Below, in pieces: positions 13,469 through 19,372 of a stretch of DNA of 26,383 nucleotides. The position numbers and the translations under genes were made by a program. The notes under the pieces were generated by a model. That model saw only the letters and a program-made list of their open reading frames with translations. It did no database searches and was not told the DNA's origin. Position 1 is the first letter of the stretch. The number at the start of each line of letters is the position of its first letter. Source of the stretch: a virus; the IMG/VR virus record IMGVR_UViG_3300030450_002477, positions 5,492 to 31,874 of that record. One strand, given 5' to 3'.

Positions 13469-13717
13469 TTACATATAAGATGTGAGTGAATGTAATAGGT
13501 TTGATGTATAATCAATAGACCTAATACAGTAACCTAAAGTATCAGTTATCTTATCAACTAATTCATCCTCGTTATCAACTTCCCAGATACCGATTGCATT
13601 AGTTTGTAACTCTAACTGTTGTTGCTTTTCATATTCAATAGCACCAGTAATTGATCCGAATTCTTCACAATTTTCTTGTGCTACATCAAACTCAATTTGT
13701 GTTACTAATAGTTTCAT
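13469..13717 (-). CDS. Hypothetical protein, 82 aa
   Basis: Start at ATG 13717 (MKLLVTQIEFD), because AGG of the upstream gene end lies at a proper distance. ATG 13726 would give three extra residues and overlap the previous gene by 8 bases. Acidic with a Gln/Glu-rich helix (AIEYEKQQQLELQTNAI), then IWEVDNEDELVDKI. The layout strand-helix-strand-helix resembles small alpha/beta phage proteins of unknown role. Confidence 0.66.
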   Translation of the reverse strand: MKLLVTQIEFDVAQENCEEFGSITGAIEYEKQQQLELQTNAIGIWEVDNEDELVDKITDTLGYCIRSIDYTSNLLHSLTSYM

Positions 13718-13718
13718 A

Positions 13719-13883
13719 TTATGCACCTACTAATGATACTGAAGGAGCATAAAATGGGGTGTGGTTAGTAACACCTTCCACCGCTACAACTTCACCTGTT
13801 TTGTTATAATGAGCATCTGCAATTTGACATGCTTCAGTATAACTTTTGGTGAACTGAATAGGTGAACTGAATACAACAAACAT
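13719..13883 (-). CDS. Hypothetical protein, 54 aa
   Basis: Leftward frame from ATG 13883 to TAA 13719. Starts MFVVFSSPIQFTKSYTEACQ; mixed alpha/beta with HYNKTGEVVAVEGV and a hydrophobic close. Clear ribosome site AAAGGAG, 7 bases upstream of ATG. First gene of its unit, directly after TATAATAATATAACC. Function unknown. Confidence 0.68.
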   Translation of the reverse strand: MFVVFSSPIQFTKSYTEACQIADAHYNKTGEVVAVEGVTNHTPFYAPSVSLVGA

Positions 13884-13906
13884 AATGAAACTCCTTTGGT
13901 TATATT

Positions 13907-13912
13907 ATTATA
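13907..13912 (-). promoter_or_regulatory. -10 element TATAAT
   Basis: Within TATTATAATAATATAACC, shared with the 12941 promoter and similar at 19311. The -35 position falls in the terminator loop and is not consensus; the dyad begins 33 bases upstream. Confidence 0.55.
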
Positions 13913-13919
13913 ATACATG

Positions 13920-13941
13920 AAAAATCCCCCTAATGGGGGAT
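13920..13941 (-). terminator. Intrinsic terminator
   Basis: On the minus strand ATCCCCC, loop ATTA, GGGGGAT, then TTTT. A 7-base GC-rich stem with a T-tract ends the unit arriving from 14703 and above. Confidence 0.8.
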
Positions 13942-13944
13942 CTA

Positions 13945-13968
13945 TGTGCCACTAATTTGACTGTCACA
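13945..13968 (-). promoter_or_regulatory. Recurrent intergenic dyad, copy 4
   Basis: On the minus strand TGTGACAGT, CAAATT, AGTGGCACA. Lies between the stop of the 43-residue gene (6 bases away) and the intrinsic terminator. Confidence 0.6.
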
Positions 13969-13973
13969 CTATA

Positions 13974-14105
13974 TTATAATATCATAGCGTGAACAAATAA
14001 AATAACACATAACCACACTAATATGGATCTTTGTTGTTCTAATTCATCCAAATCTTTGAGTTTAGATAATAACTCTGCTTTTGTACTTTTTGCACTAAGT
14101 TTCAT
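13974..14105 (-). CDS. Small tail-anchored membrane protein, 43 aa
   Basis: Leftward frame from ATG 14105 to TAA 13974. The first 27 residues form a charged helix (KSTKAELLSKLKDLDELEQQ). Residues 28-43 are hydrophobic (ILVWLCVILFVHAMIL). The start overlaps the stop of the upstream gene by ATGA. A small coiled-coil membrane peptide; function unknown. Confidence 0.6.
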   Translation of the reverse strand: MKLSAKSTKAELLSKLKDLDELEQQRSILVWLCVILFVHAMIL

Positions 14106-14431
14106 TTAGTCACCTCCATTTTGTTTACTAAACTATCAACACAGTCAGCATAATCATTACCCTCTATTATACACTTATTGACGTTATAATAGTTATCAGT
14201 TGTTGACTCTAATTCTTCAAAGATCTTATCAACATCCCTAGTGAAATCATCATTGAAATGATATTCATCAGATCCTTGAATATACCCTTCTAAAACATAA
14301 AGTATTGTAGAGATTTGATTGCCAGTCAATGATACTTTATGAGTTGAATTTTCAAAGTTATTATATACTATTTGCTTTGCATCTAACTCACTATTTGTTG
14401 CATTAGGGTTTGCAGTTTGTGAGTAATTCAT
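14102..14431 (-). CDS. Hypothetical protein, 109 aa
   Basis: Start at ATG 14431 (MNYSQTANPN) because GGAGGA lies 8 bases before it; the frame back to 14470 would lack such a site. The N-terminus is Asn/Thr/Ser-rich and unstructured. The remainder is acidic helical, with VSLTGNQISTILYVLEGYIQ and a stretch of Asp and Tyr (DNYYNVNKC). Similar VxLTxxQxxxILxVLE helices occur in small cyanophage proteins, function unknown. Confidence 0.68.
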   Translation of the reverse strand: MNYSQTANPNATNSELDAKQIVYNNFENSTHKVSLTGNQISTILYVLEGYIQGSDEYHFNDDFTRDVDKIFEELESTTDNYYNVNKCIIEGNDYADCVDSLVNKMEVTK

Positions 14432-14432
14432 G

Positions 14433-14513
14433 TTACTTTTCCTCCGTAAGTTTGAGATAAATGAACACACTTAGTGCGAACAGATTGTACGACCAAAATA
14501 ATACTAAGACCAT
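14433..14513 (-). CDS. Putative membrane micropeptide, 26 aa
   Basis: Leftward frame from ATG 14513 to TAA 14433, ending one base before the ATG of the 109-residue gene. Residues 1-20 form one membrane segment (MVLVLFWSYNLFALSVFIYL), then KLTEEK. The Shine-Dalgarno of the next gene is inside it. AGGAGG also lies upstream, but at a long spacing to this ATG. Confidence 0.45.
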   Translation of the reverse strand: MVLVLFWSYNLFALSVFIYLKLTEEK

Positions 14514-14523
14514 AATTATAATG

Positions 14524-14703
14524 TTATAAAACCCTCCTAACTTCATCTATATTCCATTCACTAACTGACTCACTAATTACCTCATGTGAGTTTACATCAG
14601 CATGAACAAGTTCCCTTGCTTCATCTTCATTTTGTGCTTCAACTTCTACTGTAAAATAAGTAGTTTCTTCACACATTACATGAAATGTTTGTAACTTAGT
14701 CAT
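14524..14703 (-). CDS. Hypothetical protein, 59 aa
   Basis: Leftward frame from ATG 14703 to TAA 14524. Starts MTKLQTFHVMCEETTYFTVE; beta-strand type N-terminus, then a helix EAQNEDEARELVHAD, then another strand. The motif strand-strand-NEDEA-helix recurs in small phage and bacterial proteins of unknown role. It overlaps the end of the zinc-ribbon gene by 8 bases. Confidence 0.65.
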   Translation of the reverse strand: MTKLQTFHVMCEETTYFTVEVEAQNEDEARELVHADVNSHEVISESVSEWNIDEVRRVL

Positions 14704-14881
14704 AGCAAATCCACTCCGCTTTGTTTATACTTTGTCGGCAACATTGACAAGTCAATGCACTCCAACTAAAATGAAATACTCTGGTTGATTGTGAACAACG
14801 AGGGCAAACTATCCATTTCCCATGAATACCTGCTCTTGTATATCTGTTCACTAATTGTTTCTCAGGAACGAATAATTTCAT
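14696..14881 (-). CDS. Small zinc-ribbon-like protein, 61 aa
   Basis: CPRC (residues 26-29) and CQCC (about 45-48) give two Cys pairs about 16 residues apart, a classical zinc-ribbon spacing. The N-terminus is basic and the C-terminus ends AEWICYD. Zinc ribbons often bind nucleic acid or RNA polymerase, so a role in transcription takeover is possible but not shown. The start ATG 14881 follows 2 bases after the stop of the upstream gene. Confidence 0.66.
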   Translation of the reverse strand: MKLFVPEKQLVNRYTRAGIHGKWIVCPRCSQSTRVFHFSWSALTCQCCRQSINKAEWICYD

Positions 14882-14883
14882 AA

Positions 14884-15093
14884 CTAAATGTCATTTTGGT
14901 TGACGAAATCCCACAATTCAATGAACTTGCGTAACCATGCTCGTTGATAATCAACAAGTTCAATCTGTGGTTGAGAGTGTAACAAATCAGATGCACACAT
15001 CAATGGTAAATGTTCTTTAGAAGTCCATTCTTCAAAGATTTGTGATAAGAATTGAAGGTTATTTGGTAACCCTTTGTTATCAATTTTTGACAT
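14884..15093 (-). CDS. Hypothetical protein, 69 aa
   Basis: Start at ATG 15093 (MSKIDNKGLP), with GAGGAA 7 bases upstream; the longer frame to 15141 would lie entirely over the neighbouring gene. Helical, Trp/Leu-rich (LSQIFEEWTSKEHLP; WLRKFIELWDFV), suggesting a small globular helical domain. Unknown function. It overlaps the upstream gene by 14 bases. Confidence 0.62.
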   Translation of the reverse strand: MSKIDNKGLPNNLQFLSQIFEEWTSKEHLPLMCASDLLHSQPQIELVDYQRAWLRKFIELWDFVNQNDI

Positions 15094-15217
15094 AAACATT
15101 CCTCGCATTTGAATACTTTGCTTTGAGAAGTTTGATAGCATGATGAATACTTACTGCTGTAACTTCTTCATCAATTCTATAACCTTCCACGAGTGCTGAA
15201 ACTGTAAACTTTCTCAT
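15080..15217 (-). CDS. Hypothetical basic protein, 45 aa
   Basis: Leftward frame from ATG 15217 to TGA 15080. MRKFTVSALVEGYRIDEEVT then a helix AVSIHHAIKLLKAKYS and a short strand ending YVKN: a compact strand-helix-strand. No Shine-Dalgarno other than GGAG, about 10 bases away. Overlap with the next gene supports coding. Function unknown. Confidence 0.58.
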   Translation of the reverse strand: MRKFTVSALVEGYRIDEEVTAVSIHHAIKLLKAKYSNARNVYVKN

Positions 15218-15222
15218 AACGA

Positions 15223-15510
15223 TTAGAACTCCAAATTTTCTTCATAGTCCTCAGCATATAACTCAGATCCACCATCATCAAAGGTCATAAACTCAAAGCA
15301 ATAGTAATCTGGGTCAATGTGATTCTGTTCACAGAATTTGAGAACATCATTGAGATCACCTTGAGTGATCTCGATCACATGATGCTTAGACTCGAAGTAG
15401 ACGAGGGATTCATCATGTTTTTTTGCTTTCTTAGGCACGAATAAAAGTCCTCTGTTGTCTACTCTTATATAATACCACGAATTAGAGTTCTGTAAGCAAA
15501 TTAGGGACAC
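15223..15510 (-). CDS. Hypothetical acidic protein, up to 95 aa (start uncertain)
   Basis: The frame can begin only at GTG 15510, which overlaps the end of the adenine methyltransferase by 29 bases; there is no in-frame ATG before residue 74. It reads WYYIRVDNRGLLFVPKKAKK, then strands and a helix (LNDVLKFCEQNHI), ending with a strongly acidic tail (ELYAEDYEENLEF). The acidic tail could mimic DNA, but this is speculation. Its place directly behind the methyltransferase/nuclease pair makes it a candidate regulator of that pair. Confidence 0.55.
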   Translation of the reverse strand: MSLICLQNSNSWYYIRVDNRGLLFVPKKAKKHDESLVYFESKHHVIEITQGDLNDVLKFCEQNHIDPDYYCFEFMTFDDGGSELYAEDYEENLEF

Positions 15511-16258
15511 TTTCTAAACTGTCACGATCATTTGCTATTCTCTCCTTTGCTTTACGATAATATTCACGAGACTTCTCACATCCTAAGTATATCCTACGAG
15601 TACGATTACATGCTACTCCAGTAGATCCACTACCCATAAAAATATCAAGGACTACATCACCCTCATTAGAATATGCTCTAATCATTCTTTCTAATACCTC
15701 AAGGTTCTTAGTAGTAGGATGCCATCCAATATAGTCCTTACTGGTAGTATGATTATTGATCTCCCAGACACAAGTAGGTATAGTTCCCTGAGTGTAGTCC
15801 TTGCCTGTTCTTATATTCTTTTTGAGTTTACGTTCAATTCTGATGTCATCATCATTGAATAAGAAATCATCACCCTTAGAGTAACACCATGCGTATTCAT
15901 GCTTACGAGCAAAATTATTCTTGGCACGACCACCCCAGTTGTATGACCATACTATCTCATTCTGAGATACTAACTGATCGTATAAACCCAACAAGAGTTT
16001 ATACTTTATAAATGTATCAGTCTTGAGAGTACCCCAGACTATCATCATACGATTAGGTTTGAGAACTCTAACTAATTCCTTAGTCCATGTATCACACCAT
16101 TTTAGATAGTCTCTCTCACTCTTCCATTGACTATCCCAACCCTTGCCACCATCAAATGATATATTATATGGTGGATCAGTCAAAACTAGATCCACTGAGT
16201 TATCCTTGACTGTCTTTAGAAAAGCAAGACAGTCTTTATTTACAAATTTACTCTTCAC
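15482..16258 (-). CDS. DNA adenine methyltransferase, beta class, 258 aa
   Basis: Motif IV DPPYNI (residues 28-33) is N-terminal and motif I DIFMGSGST (205-213) is C-terminal, the beta-class order. DPPY indicates N6-adenine methylation. The centre has WGTLKTDTFI and WGGRAKNNFARKHEY, and the C-terminal helix holds the usual GCEKSREYY. Length is right for a single-domain type II or orphan enzyme. Its start overlaps by 11 bases the end of a PD-(D/E)xK nuclease candidate, so the two are co-translated like a restriction-modification pair. The target sequence cannot be read from here. It differs clearly from the methyltransferase at 7778. Confidence 0.9.
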   Translation of the reverse strand: MKSKFVNKDCLAFLKTVKDNSVDLVLTDPPYNISFDGGKGWDSQWKSERDYLKWCDTWTKELVRVLKPNRMMIVWGTLKTDTFIKYKLLLGLYDQLVSQNEIVWSYNWGGRAKNNFARKHEYAWCYSKGDDFLFNDDDIRIERKLKKNIRTGKDYTQGTIPTCVWEINNHTTSKDYIGWHPTTKNLEVLERMIRAYSNEGDVVLDIFMGSGSTGVACNRTRRIYLGCEKSREYYRKAKERIANDRDSLESVPNLLTEL

Positions 16259-16790
16259 CTTTGAATCCTTCTAAGTGAGTGAATAATGTTTTGAAAAATG
16301 GGAAGTCCTCAGGGAAACCATCAATAAAAAATGTGCCACTGTTCTTAGTCTTACCACCATGCTGATTTGACCATGTTTTTTTAGTAACATAATCCACGAT
16401 CTCTTCCTTAGTACATGAATAGAACTCCATTCTATCAGGATATACTGCAACAAATACCATTATATCATAACAATGCTCTGGTCTGATTTGTTGCCATCTA
16501 AAATGTGGTTTCTTACCTGCCCATATAGTAGATCCTTTTACCTCAACCTTATAATTGTTGACTACTCTATCATATTCAGTGGTATTCTTTGCTCTCTCAA
16601 CCTTCCATCCTAAATTCTCACAATACTCTTCAACAAATGCTTCAAAATACTTTCCTTTGATCTTTGAACTCATTTCCCTATAGATCTTGAAGGGTGAGTC
16701 TGCATAGGGATCCTCAAGTCTACCATGAAGTGCATCATCATGGGTTATGTAATTTTCTACATGCTCTGCAAGTATTTGATTAGTGGACAT
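16248..16790 (-). CDS. Putative PD-(D/E)xK restriction endonuclease, 180 aa
   Basis: The centre reads EYDRVVNNYKVEVKGS: D74, then E83-V-K85, the strand order of the PD-(D/E)xK nuclease core. A preceding helix with Glu residues (YFEAFVEEYCENLGW) fits the alpha helix before the active site. After it come FRWQQIRPEHCYDIMVFVAV and an EFYSCTKEEI strand, as in type II restriction enzymes that bind DNA as dimers. The 11-base overlap with an adenine methyltransferase strengthens the call. It would cut unmethylated DNA, for example the host chromosome or a rival phage. Alternatives are an inactive remnant or a repair nuclease. It starts a unit with -10 at 16814-16819. Confidence 0.7.
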   Translation of the reverse strand: MSTNQILAEHVENYITHDDALHGRLEDPYADSPFKIYREMSSKIKGKYFEAFVEEYCENLGWKVERAKNTTEYDRVVNNYKVEVKGSTIWAGKKPHFRWQQIRPEHCYDIMVFVAVYPDRMEFYSCTKEEIVDYVTKKTWSNQHGGKTKNSGTFFIDGFPEDFPFFKTLFTHLEGFKGEE

Positions 16791-16813
16791 AATAAAACTC
16801 GTTTGTTTATAAT

Positions 16814-16819
16814 ACTATA
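16814..16819 (-). promoter_or_regulatory. -10 element TATAGT
   Basis: TATAGT on the minus strand, 24 bases before ATG 16790 of the nuclease gene, directly behind the terminator stem. The dyad starts 32 bases upstream. Confidence 0.5.
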
Positions 16820-16820
16820 A

Positions 16821-16848
16821 TAACCCCATTGAATGAACAATGGGGTTA
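16821..16848 (-). terminator. Hairpin terminator
   Basis: TAACCCCATTG and CAATGGGGTTA pair perfectly over 11 bases around a 6-base loop. Only TTAT follows on the minus strand, so termination may be partial. Confidence 0.65.
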
Positions 16849-16850
16849 TA

Positions 16851-16874
16851 GTGTACCAGTTTATAAACTGGCAT
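16851..16874 (-). promoter_or_regulatory. Recurrent intergenic dyad, copy 5
   Basis: Contains a perfect 16-base palindrome CCAGTTTATAAACTGG (16856-16871). The stop codon of the 100-residue gene lies in its centre. Confidence 0.6.
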
Positions 16875-17163
16875 CAAGCATATCTAAATCCTTCCCATGT
16901 TTGGTAGTCTTAGTAACACTTGATCTCAGTTTTACAACTGTTTCATTCCATGCTCTTATTTGAGCATTTTCTAGTTCACCTAAAATATGATGACTGTATA
17001 ATCTCAATAGATCAGCAGCATCTAAAATTGTAGGGTTCTCTGTTGCTTCAGATAACTCATCAAGTAAGTCTCTGGACATTGTTTCAATCTGTTTAGTCTT
17101 TTGAACAATCTCGTCAAGATCATTCATTACTTCCCAAACAGTTGAATAATCTAAACATGACAT
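16861..17163 (-). CDS. Hypothetical helical protein, 100 aa
   Basis: Start at ATG 17163 (MSCLDYSTVWE); the ten residues of the longer frame are encoded by the terminator hairpin and are not credible. Long amphipathic helices throughout (VMNDLDEIVQKTKQIETMSR; then a Leu-rich helix LLRLYSHHILGELENAQI), with a basic loop VTKTTKHGKD near the end. A helical bundle or dimer is likely. It stops inside the dyad copy 5. No function recognised. Confidence 0.68.
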   Translation of the reverse strand: MSCLDYSTVWEVMNDLDEIVQKTKQIETMSRDLLDELSEATENPTILDAADLLRLYSHHILGELENAQIRAWNETVVKLRSSVTKTTKHGKDLDMLDASL

Positions 17164-17180
17164 AATAATAGAAAGTAGAA

Positions 17181-17201
17181 GACCCCGACTCAATCGGGGT
17201 C
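17181..17201 (-). terminator. Hairpin terminator after the KTSC-like gene
   Basis: GACCCCGA and TCGGGGTC pair perfectly over 8 bases, loop 5, followed on the minus strand by TTCTACTTTC. The stable stem with an imperfect T-tract would end the unit that includes the structured RNA region. Confidence 0.65.
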
Positions 17202-17249
17202 AAATAAATGTGTTTCAATAAGTATTCAATTTTTCAGTCAGTTCAAAGT

Positions 17250-17474
17250 CTATGCTTCAACTGCTTGTAGTTTACCACTTCTGCGATAACCTGCAATGAG
17301 ACTTCCTACAGACTCATTTCTTTCGAGAGTTGACTGTAAGTCATTGCGAAGTTGTGATGAATCCTTTGCAACAAAACCATAAAGTTTTTCATTGCCTTGG
17401 AATTGCACCTCAACTGCATTATTCTCGCCAAAGTTGACAGCAGCGATAGCACTAGATCCTTGGATTTTTGCCAT
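17250..17474 (-). CDS. KTSC-like small protein, 74 aa
   Basis: Starts MAKIQGSSAIAAVNFGENNA. SSAIxAV followed by a strand xxxVxF and a Y/F-G turn (VEVQFQGNEKLYGFV) resembles the KTSC domain, a short beta-rich domain found alone or fused to lysyl-tRNA-synthetase-like and nuclease proteins. The end (SLIAGYRRSGKLQAVEA) fits the KTSC helix-loop only weakly. It has no Shine-Dalgarno and sits directly behind the structured RNA region (17490-17938), which would be its leader if no separate promoter exists. It ends about 50 bases before a hairpin terminator. Confidence 0.55.
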   Translation of the reverse strand: MAKIQGSSAIAAVNFGENNAVEVQFQGNEKLYGFVAKDSSQLRNDLQSTLERNESVGSLIAGYRRSGKLQAVEA

Positions 17475-17489
17475 AGTGGTGATTACATT

Positions 17490-17938
17490 ATGTAAGGGAA
17501 CATGCCTAGTTTATACTCATACGACAGGAGTTGAATTAGTACTGGATGACTTTTAGTAGTTGCGACCTACGAGGCACATTCGCCTTTCCTCGTTCATAAT
17601 TGGGGAGTTTCAAGGGAGTGGGGCATCAACATAGGTTTCACCTATATGCCCAAATTTACCTACTGGGAATCGCTTACACCTGAACCCCCACCACTTTCAA
17701 CCATCTGTCCAGTGCAGTAATAGGTTTCTACCAACGATCATGTGACTGCTTCTAAGTCAGTCTAGTCGGTAGGTTTGGGGCAGTAGAACCACATATCCCT
17801 TGAAACTATAGGTCTTACGAAACTGATCCGAGATGTCTGACTGGTCAAGAGGTGCTTCACCTGATCCTAACTCATTATGAGTCTAATTACAGGTACTAAC
17901 TCAGTCTCAGGGATCGGCATCCTTTTCTGCCTATAAAC
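17490..17938 (-). ncRNA. Unidentified structured RNA candidate, or giant structured leader
   Basis: About 450 bases with no convincing frame, visibly less AT-rich than its flanks, just downstream of a good sigma70-type promoter (17941-17968). Read on the minus strand it forms nested long-range helices. TGAGTTAGTAC (17903-17893) pairs with GTACTAATTCA (17542-17532), 11 bp with one G-U. Inside, AGTTTCAAGGGA (17807-17796) pairs with TCCCTTGAAACT (17617-17606), 12 perfect bp. Local hairpins: AGGTG/CACCT (17862-17850), CTACC/GGTAG (17772-17728) enclosing GACTG/CAGTC (17762-17744), a bulged 12-bp stem GGGCATATAGGT with partner (17651-17621), and ACGAGG/CCTCGT (17593-17569). It lacks the landmarks I know for tmRNA, RNase P RNA and group I introns. 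Ends are approximate. Confidence 0.6.
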
Positions 17939-18125
17939 ATATTATAACAGATCCAGACCTCATGTAAATGGTTCTTGTGACACTTTGTAGACTGTCACAC
18001 AGATAAAATTTATCTGCAAGTCTGAGGTGATCCAGTTGCCTTTTTTTGAACCTATATTCATTCTCGGTATAATAGACCTCATTATCATCAATGAGGTCAC
18101 TATAATCGGTAGCAGAATCAAACAT
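17931..18125 (-). CDS. Doubtful or truncated small ORF, 64 aa
   Basis: The N-terminal 43 residues look coding (MFDSATDYSDLIDDNEVYYT, then RFKKRQLDHLRLADKFYL). From about residue 44 the frame runs through dyad copy 6 and the promoter of the structured RNA (TIYMRSGSVIICL), so the C-terminus is probably not original. Either the dyad and promoter were inserted into an older gene, or the gene overlaps them. It follows the CobS-like gene by 23 bases. Function unknown. Confidence 0.4.
   Translation of the reverse strand: MFDSATDYSDLIDDNEVYYTENEYRFKKRQLDHLRLADKFYLCDSLQSVTRTIYMRSGSVIICL
17941..17968 (-). promoter_or_regulatory. Sigma70-type promoter for the structured RNA
   Basis: On the minus strand TTTACA (17968-17963), 16-base spacer, TATAAT (17946-17941). 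The only promoter of the leftward series with a recognisable -35. Transcription would start near 17934. Confidence 0.65.
17976..17999 (-). promoter_or_regulatory. Recurrent intergenic dyad, copy 6
   Basis: On the minus strand TGTGACAGT, CTACAA, AGTGTCACA: 7-base outer arms TGTGACA/TGTCACA are perfect. It ends 8 bases before the -35 of the structured-RNA promoter, the position of a classical activator site. Confidence 0.65.
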
Positions 18126-18148
18126 AGGTCAAACTACCCAGAGTAGAC

Positions 18149-19288
18149 TTATTTAGCATCCTCTGGAGTGATTTGAGCATCTATCTCAACTGAGTCATCT
18201 AACTTAGTGTATAATTGAAGGAATGACTCTTTGGTTTCATCATCAAATCGGTTCAAGCATATTTTGACCGCTTTGAGTTTATCACCAAATATTGAATATG
18301 CTCTTATGATGTGTACTAATCTCCTAGTTGAGATAACCTCATCAATTCCACCTTCATTGAAGGTCTTTCTTACTATTTCTGCCCAGTCTACTAGATGAAC
18401 AATGAATTTCTCATGGTCACCAGTCATAGGTATATTGAGTTGATCGCAGATCTTTCTAAGGATCTTATTCTCTGTAACTGGTGAAGGATAGTTCTGTTCA
18501 AATGTAATTGGGAACCTTTCAAGAAATGCTTCATTCAATACGTTAGTACCTATGAATCTACCATCATCAGATCCCTTGCCTTTAGTGTTAGCAGTTGCTA
18601 CAATATTGAAACCATCCTTAGGTCTAACAAATTGTCCTATCTTTTTGAGAAATACTCCCTTACCTTCAAGGATAGATTGTAAGCATAATATCTTATTACT
18701 TGCTAGATCAATTTCATCTAGTAGTAAGATAGATCCTCTTTCAAGTGCTTCAATTACTGGACCATTATGCCAAACAGTCTCACCATTTACTAATCTAAAT
18801 CCACCGATTAGATCATCCTCATCAGTCTCAACTGTAATGTTTACTCTAATGAGTTCTCTACCTAGTTGTGAACATGCTTGCTCAACTCCAAATGTCTTAC
18901 CATTGCCAGATAGTCCAGTAATGAATACAGGATAGAATTGGTTAGATCTTAGAACCTTCTTGACATCAGTAAATCCACCAAAGGGAACAAATGTATCATC
19001 CTTAGAAGGAACTAGATTTTGCTCTTCTTTCTGAACAAACTGAATATGTGGTCTTTCTCCTGACCTTAGTTGATCTGGTGATAGTTTGGACTCCTTGACC
19101 ATTTCATCCATAGTCAATCTCCAATGACCACGTTTGATTTTATACTGGTTCAGATACTTAGTAAGTGTCTGGTAACCTATCTCTTCATGGTTCTGACAAT
19201 ACTCTTTTACGATCTCTGCATCAATGTTGACTCCATAAGAATCTTTCAATCTATTGATGTGAACTGATCCGTCAATGGTTCTAGGCAT
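18149..19288 (-). CDS. cobS: CobS-like MoxR-type AAA+ ATPase, 379 aa
   Basis: AAA+ motifs: Walker A GLSGNGKT (125-132), Walker B ILLLDEID (187-194), sensor 1 ATANT (231-235), followed by NEAFLERF, a typical arginine-finger helix. The N-terminal 100 residues form a separate helical region. T4-like cyanophages commonly carry such a gene, annotated cobS after the ATPase of aerobic cobaltochelatase. Here no CobN subunit is nearby, but the gene upstream encodes a VWA protein, and MoxR/VWA pairs generally work as chaperone or metal-insertion machines. The phage role (cobalamin or other) is not proven. Ribosome site AGAGGA before ATG 19288. -10 element at about 19311-19319. Confidence 0.88.
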   Translation of the reverse strand: MPRTIDGSVHINRLKDSYGVNIDAEIVKEYCQNHEEIGYQTLTKYLNQYKIKRGHWRLTMDEMVKESKLSPDQLRSGERPHIQFVQKEEQNLVPSKDDTFVPFGGFTDVKKVLRSNQFYPVFITGLSGNGKTFGVEQACSQLGRELIRVNITVETDEDDLIGGFRLVNGETVWHNGPVIEALERGSILLLDEIDLASNKILCLQSILEGKGVFLKKIGQFVRPKDGFNIVATANTKGKGSDDGRFIGTNVLNEAFLERFPITFEQNYPSPVTENKILRKICDQLNIPMTGDHEKFIVHLVDWAEIVRKTFNEGGIDEVISTRRLVHIIRAYSIFGDKLKAVKICLNRFDDETKESFLQLYTKLDDSVEIDAQITPEDAK

Positions 19289-19310
19289 AAATTCCTCTTT
19301 TCGTTATATT

Positions 19311-19319
19311 AGTATAATA
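19311..19319 (-). promoter_or_regulatory. -10 element (TATTATACT)
   Basis: Minus-strand TATTATACTAATATAACG resembles the -10 regions of the 12918 and 13883 genes. It lies 23 bases before ATG 19288. The dyad starts about 31 bases upstream. Confidence 0.5.
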
Positions 19320-19333
19320 GTTGATTTGGTAAG

Positions 19334-19351
19334 AAAACTCAAGTGATCTTG
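19334..19351 (-). terminator. Weak hairpin with T-tract
   Basis: Minus-strand CAAG, loop ATCA, CTTG, then AGTTTTC. Same design as 12647-12664. Weak alone, but it overlaps the dyad and follows the VWA gene. Confidence 0.35.
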
Positions 19352-19372
19352 TGCCACTTTGTGAACTGGTGC
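19350..19372 (-). promoter_or_regulatory. Recurrent intergenic dyad, copy 7
   Basis: Minus-strand arms CACCAGTTC ... AAGTGGCACA. CACCAGTTC also pairs with the last codons of the VWA gene (GAACTGGTG, 19387-19379), giving a 9-bp hairpin whose loop holds the stop codon. Confidence 0.55.

Noticed and set aside
17490-17938. tmRNA, RNase P RNA or group I intron as identity of the structured region
   Set aside because: A GAGGAAAG string is present, but the other RNase P landmarks are not; no alanine-tRNA-like ends or tag frame; no P7/S-type core in proper order, and no split exons.
17976-17999. CRP-type site
   Set aside because: TGTGA and TCACA half-sites are present, but separated by 14 bases rather than 6, so a standard CRP dimer would not fit.
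18552-18935. 127-residue plus-strand frame opposite the CobS-like gene
   Set aside because: Shadow of a well-supported AAA+ gene; composition Ser/Pro/Leu with no motif.
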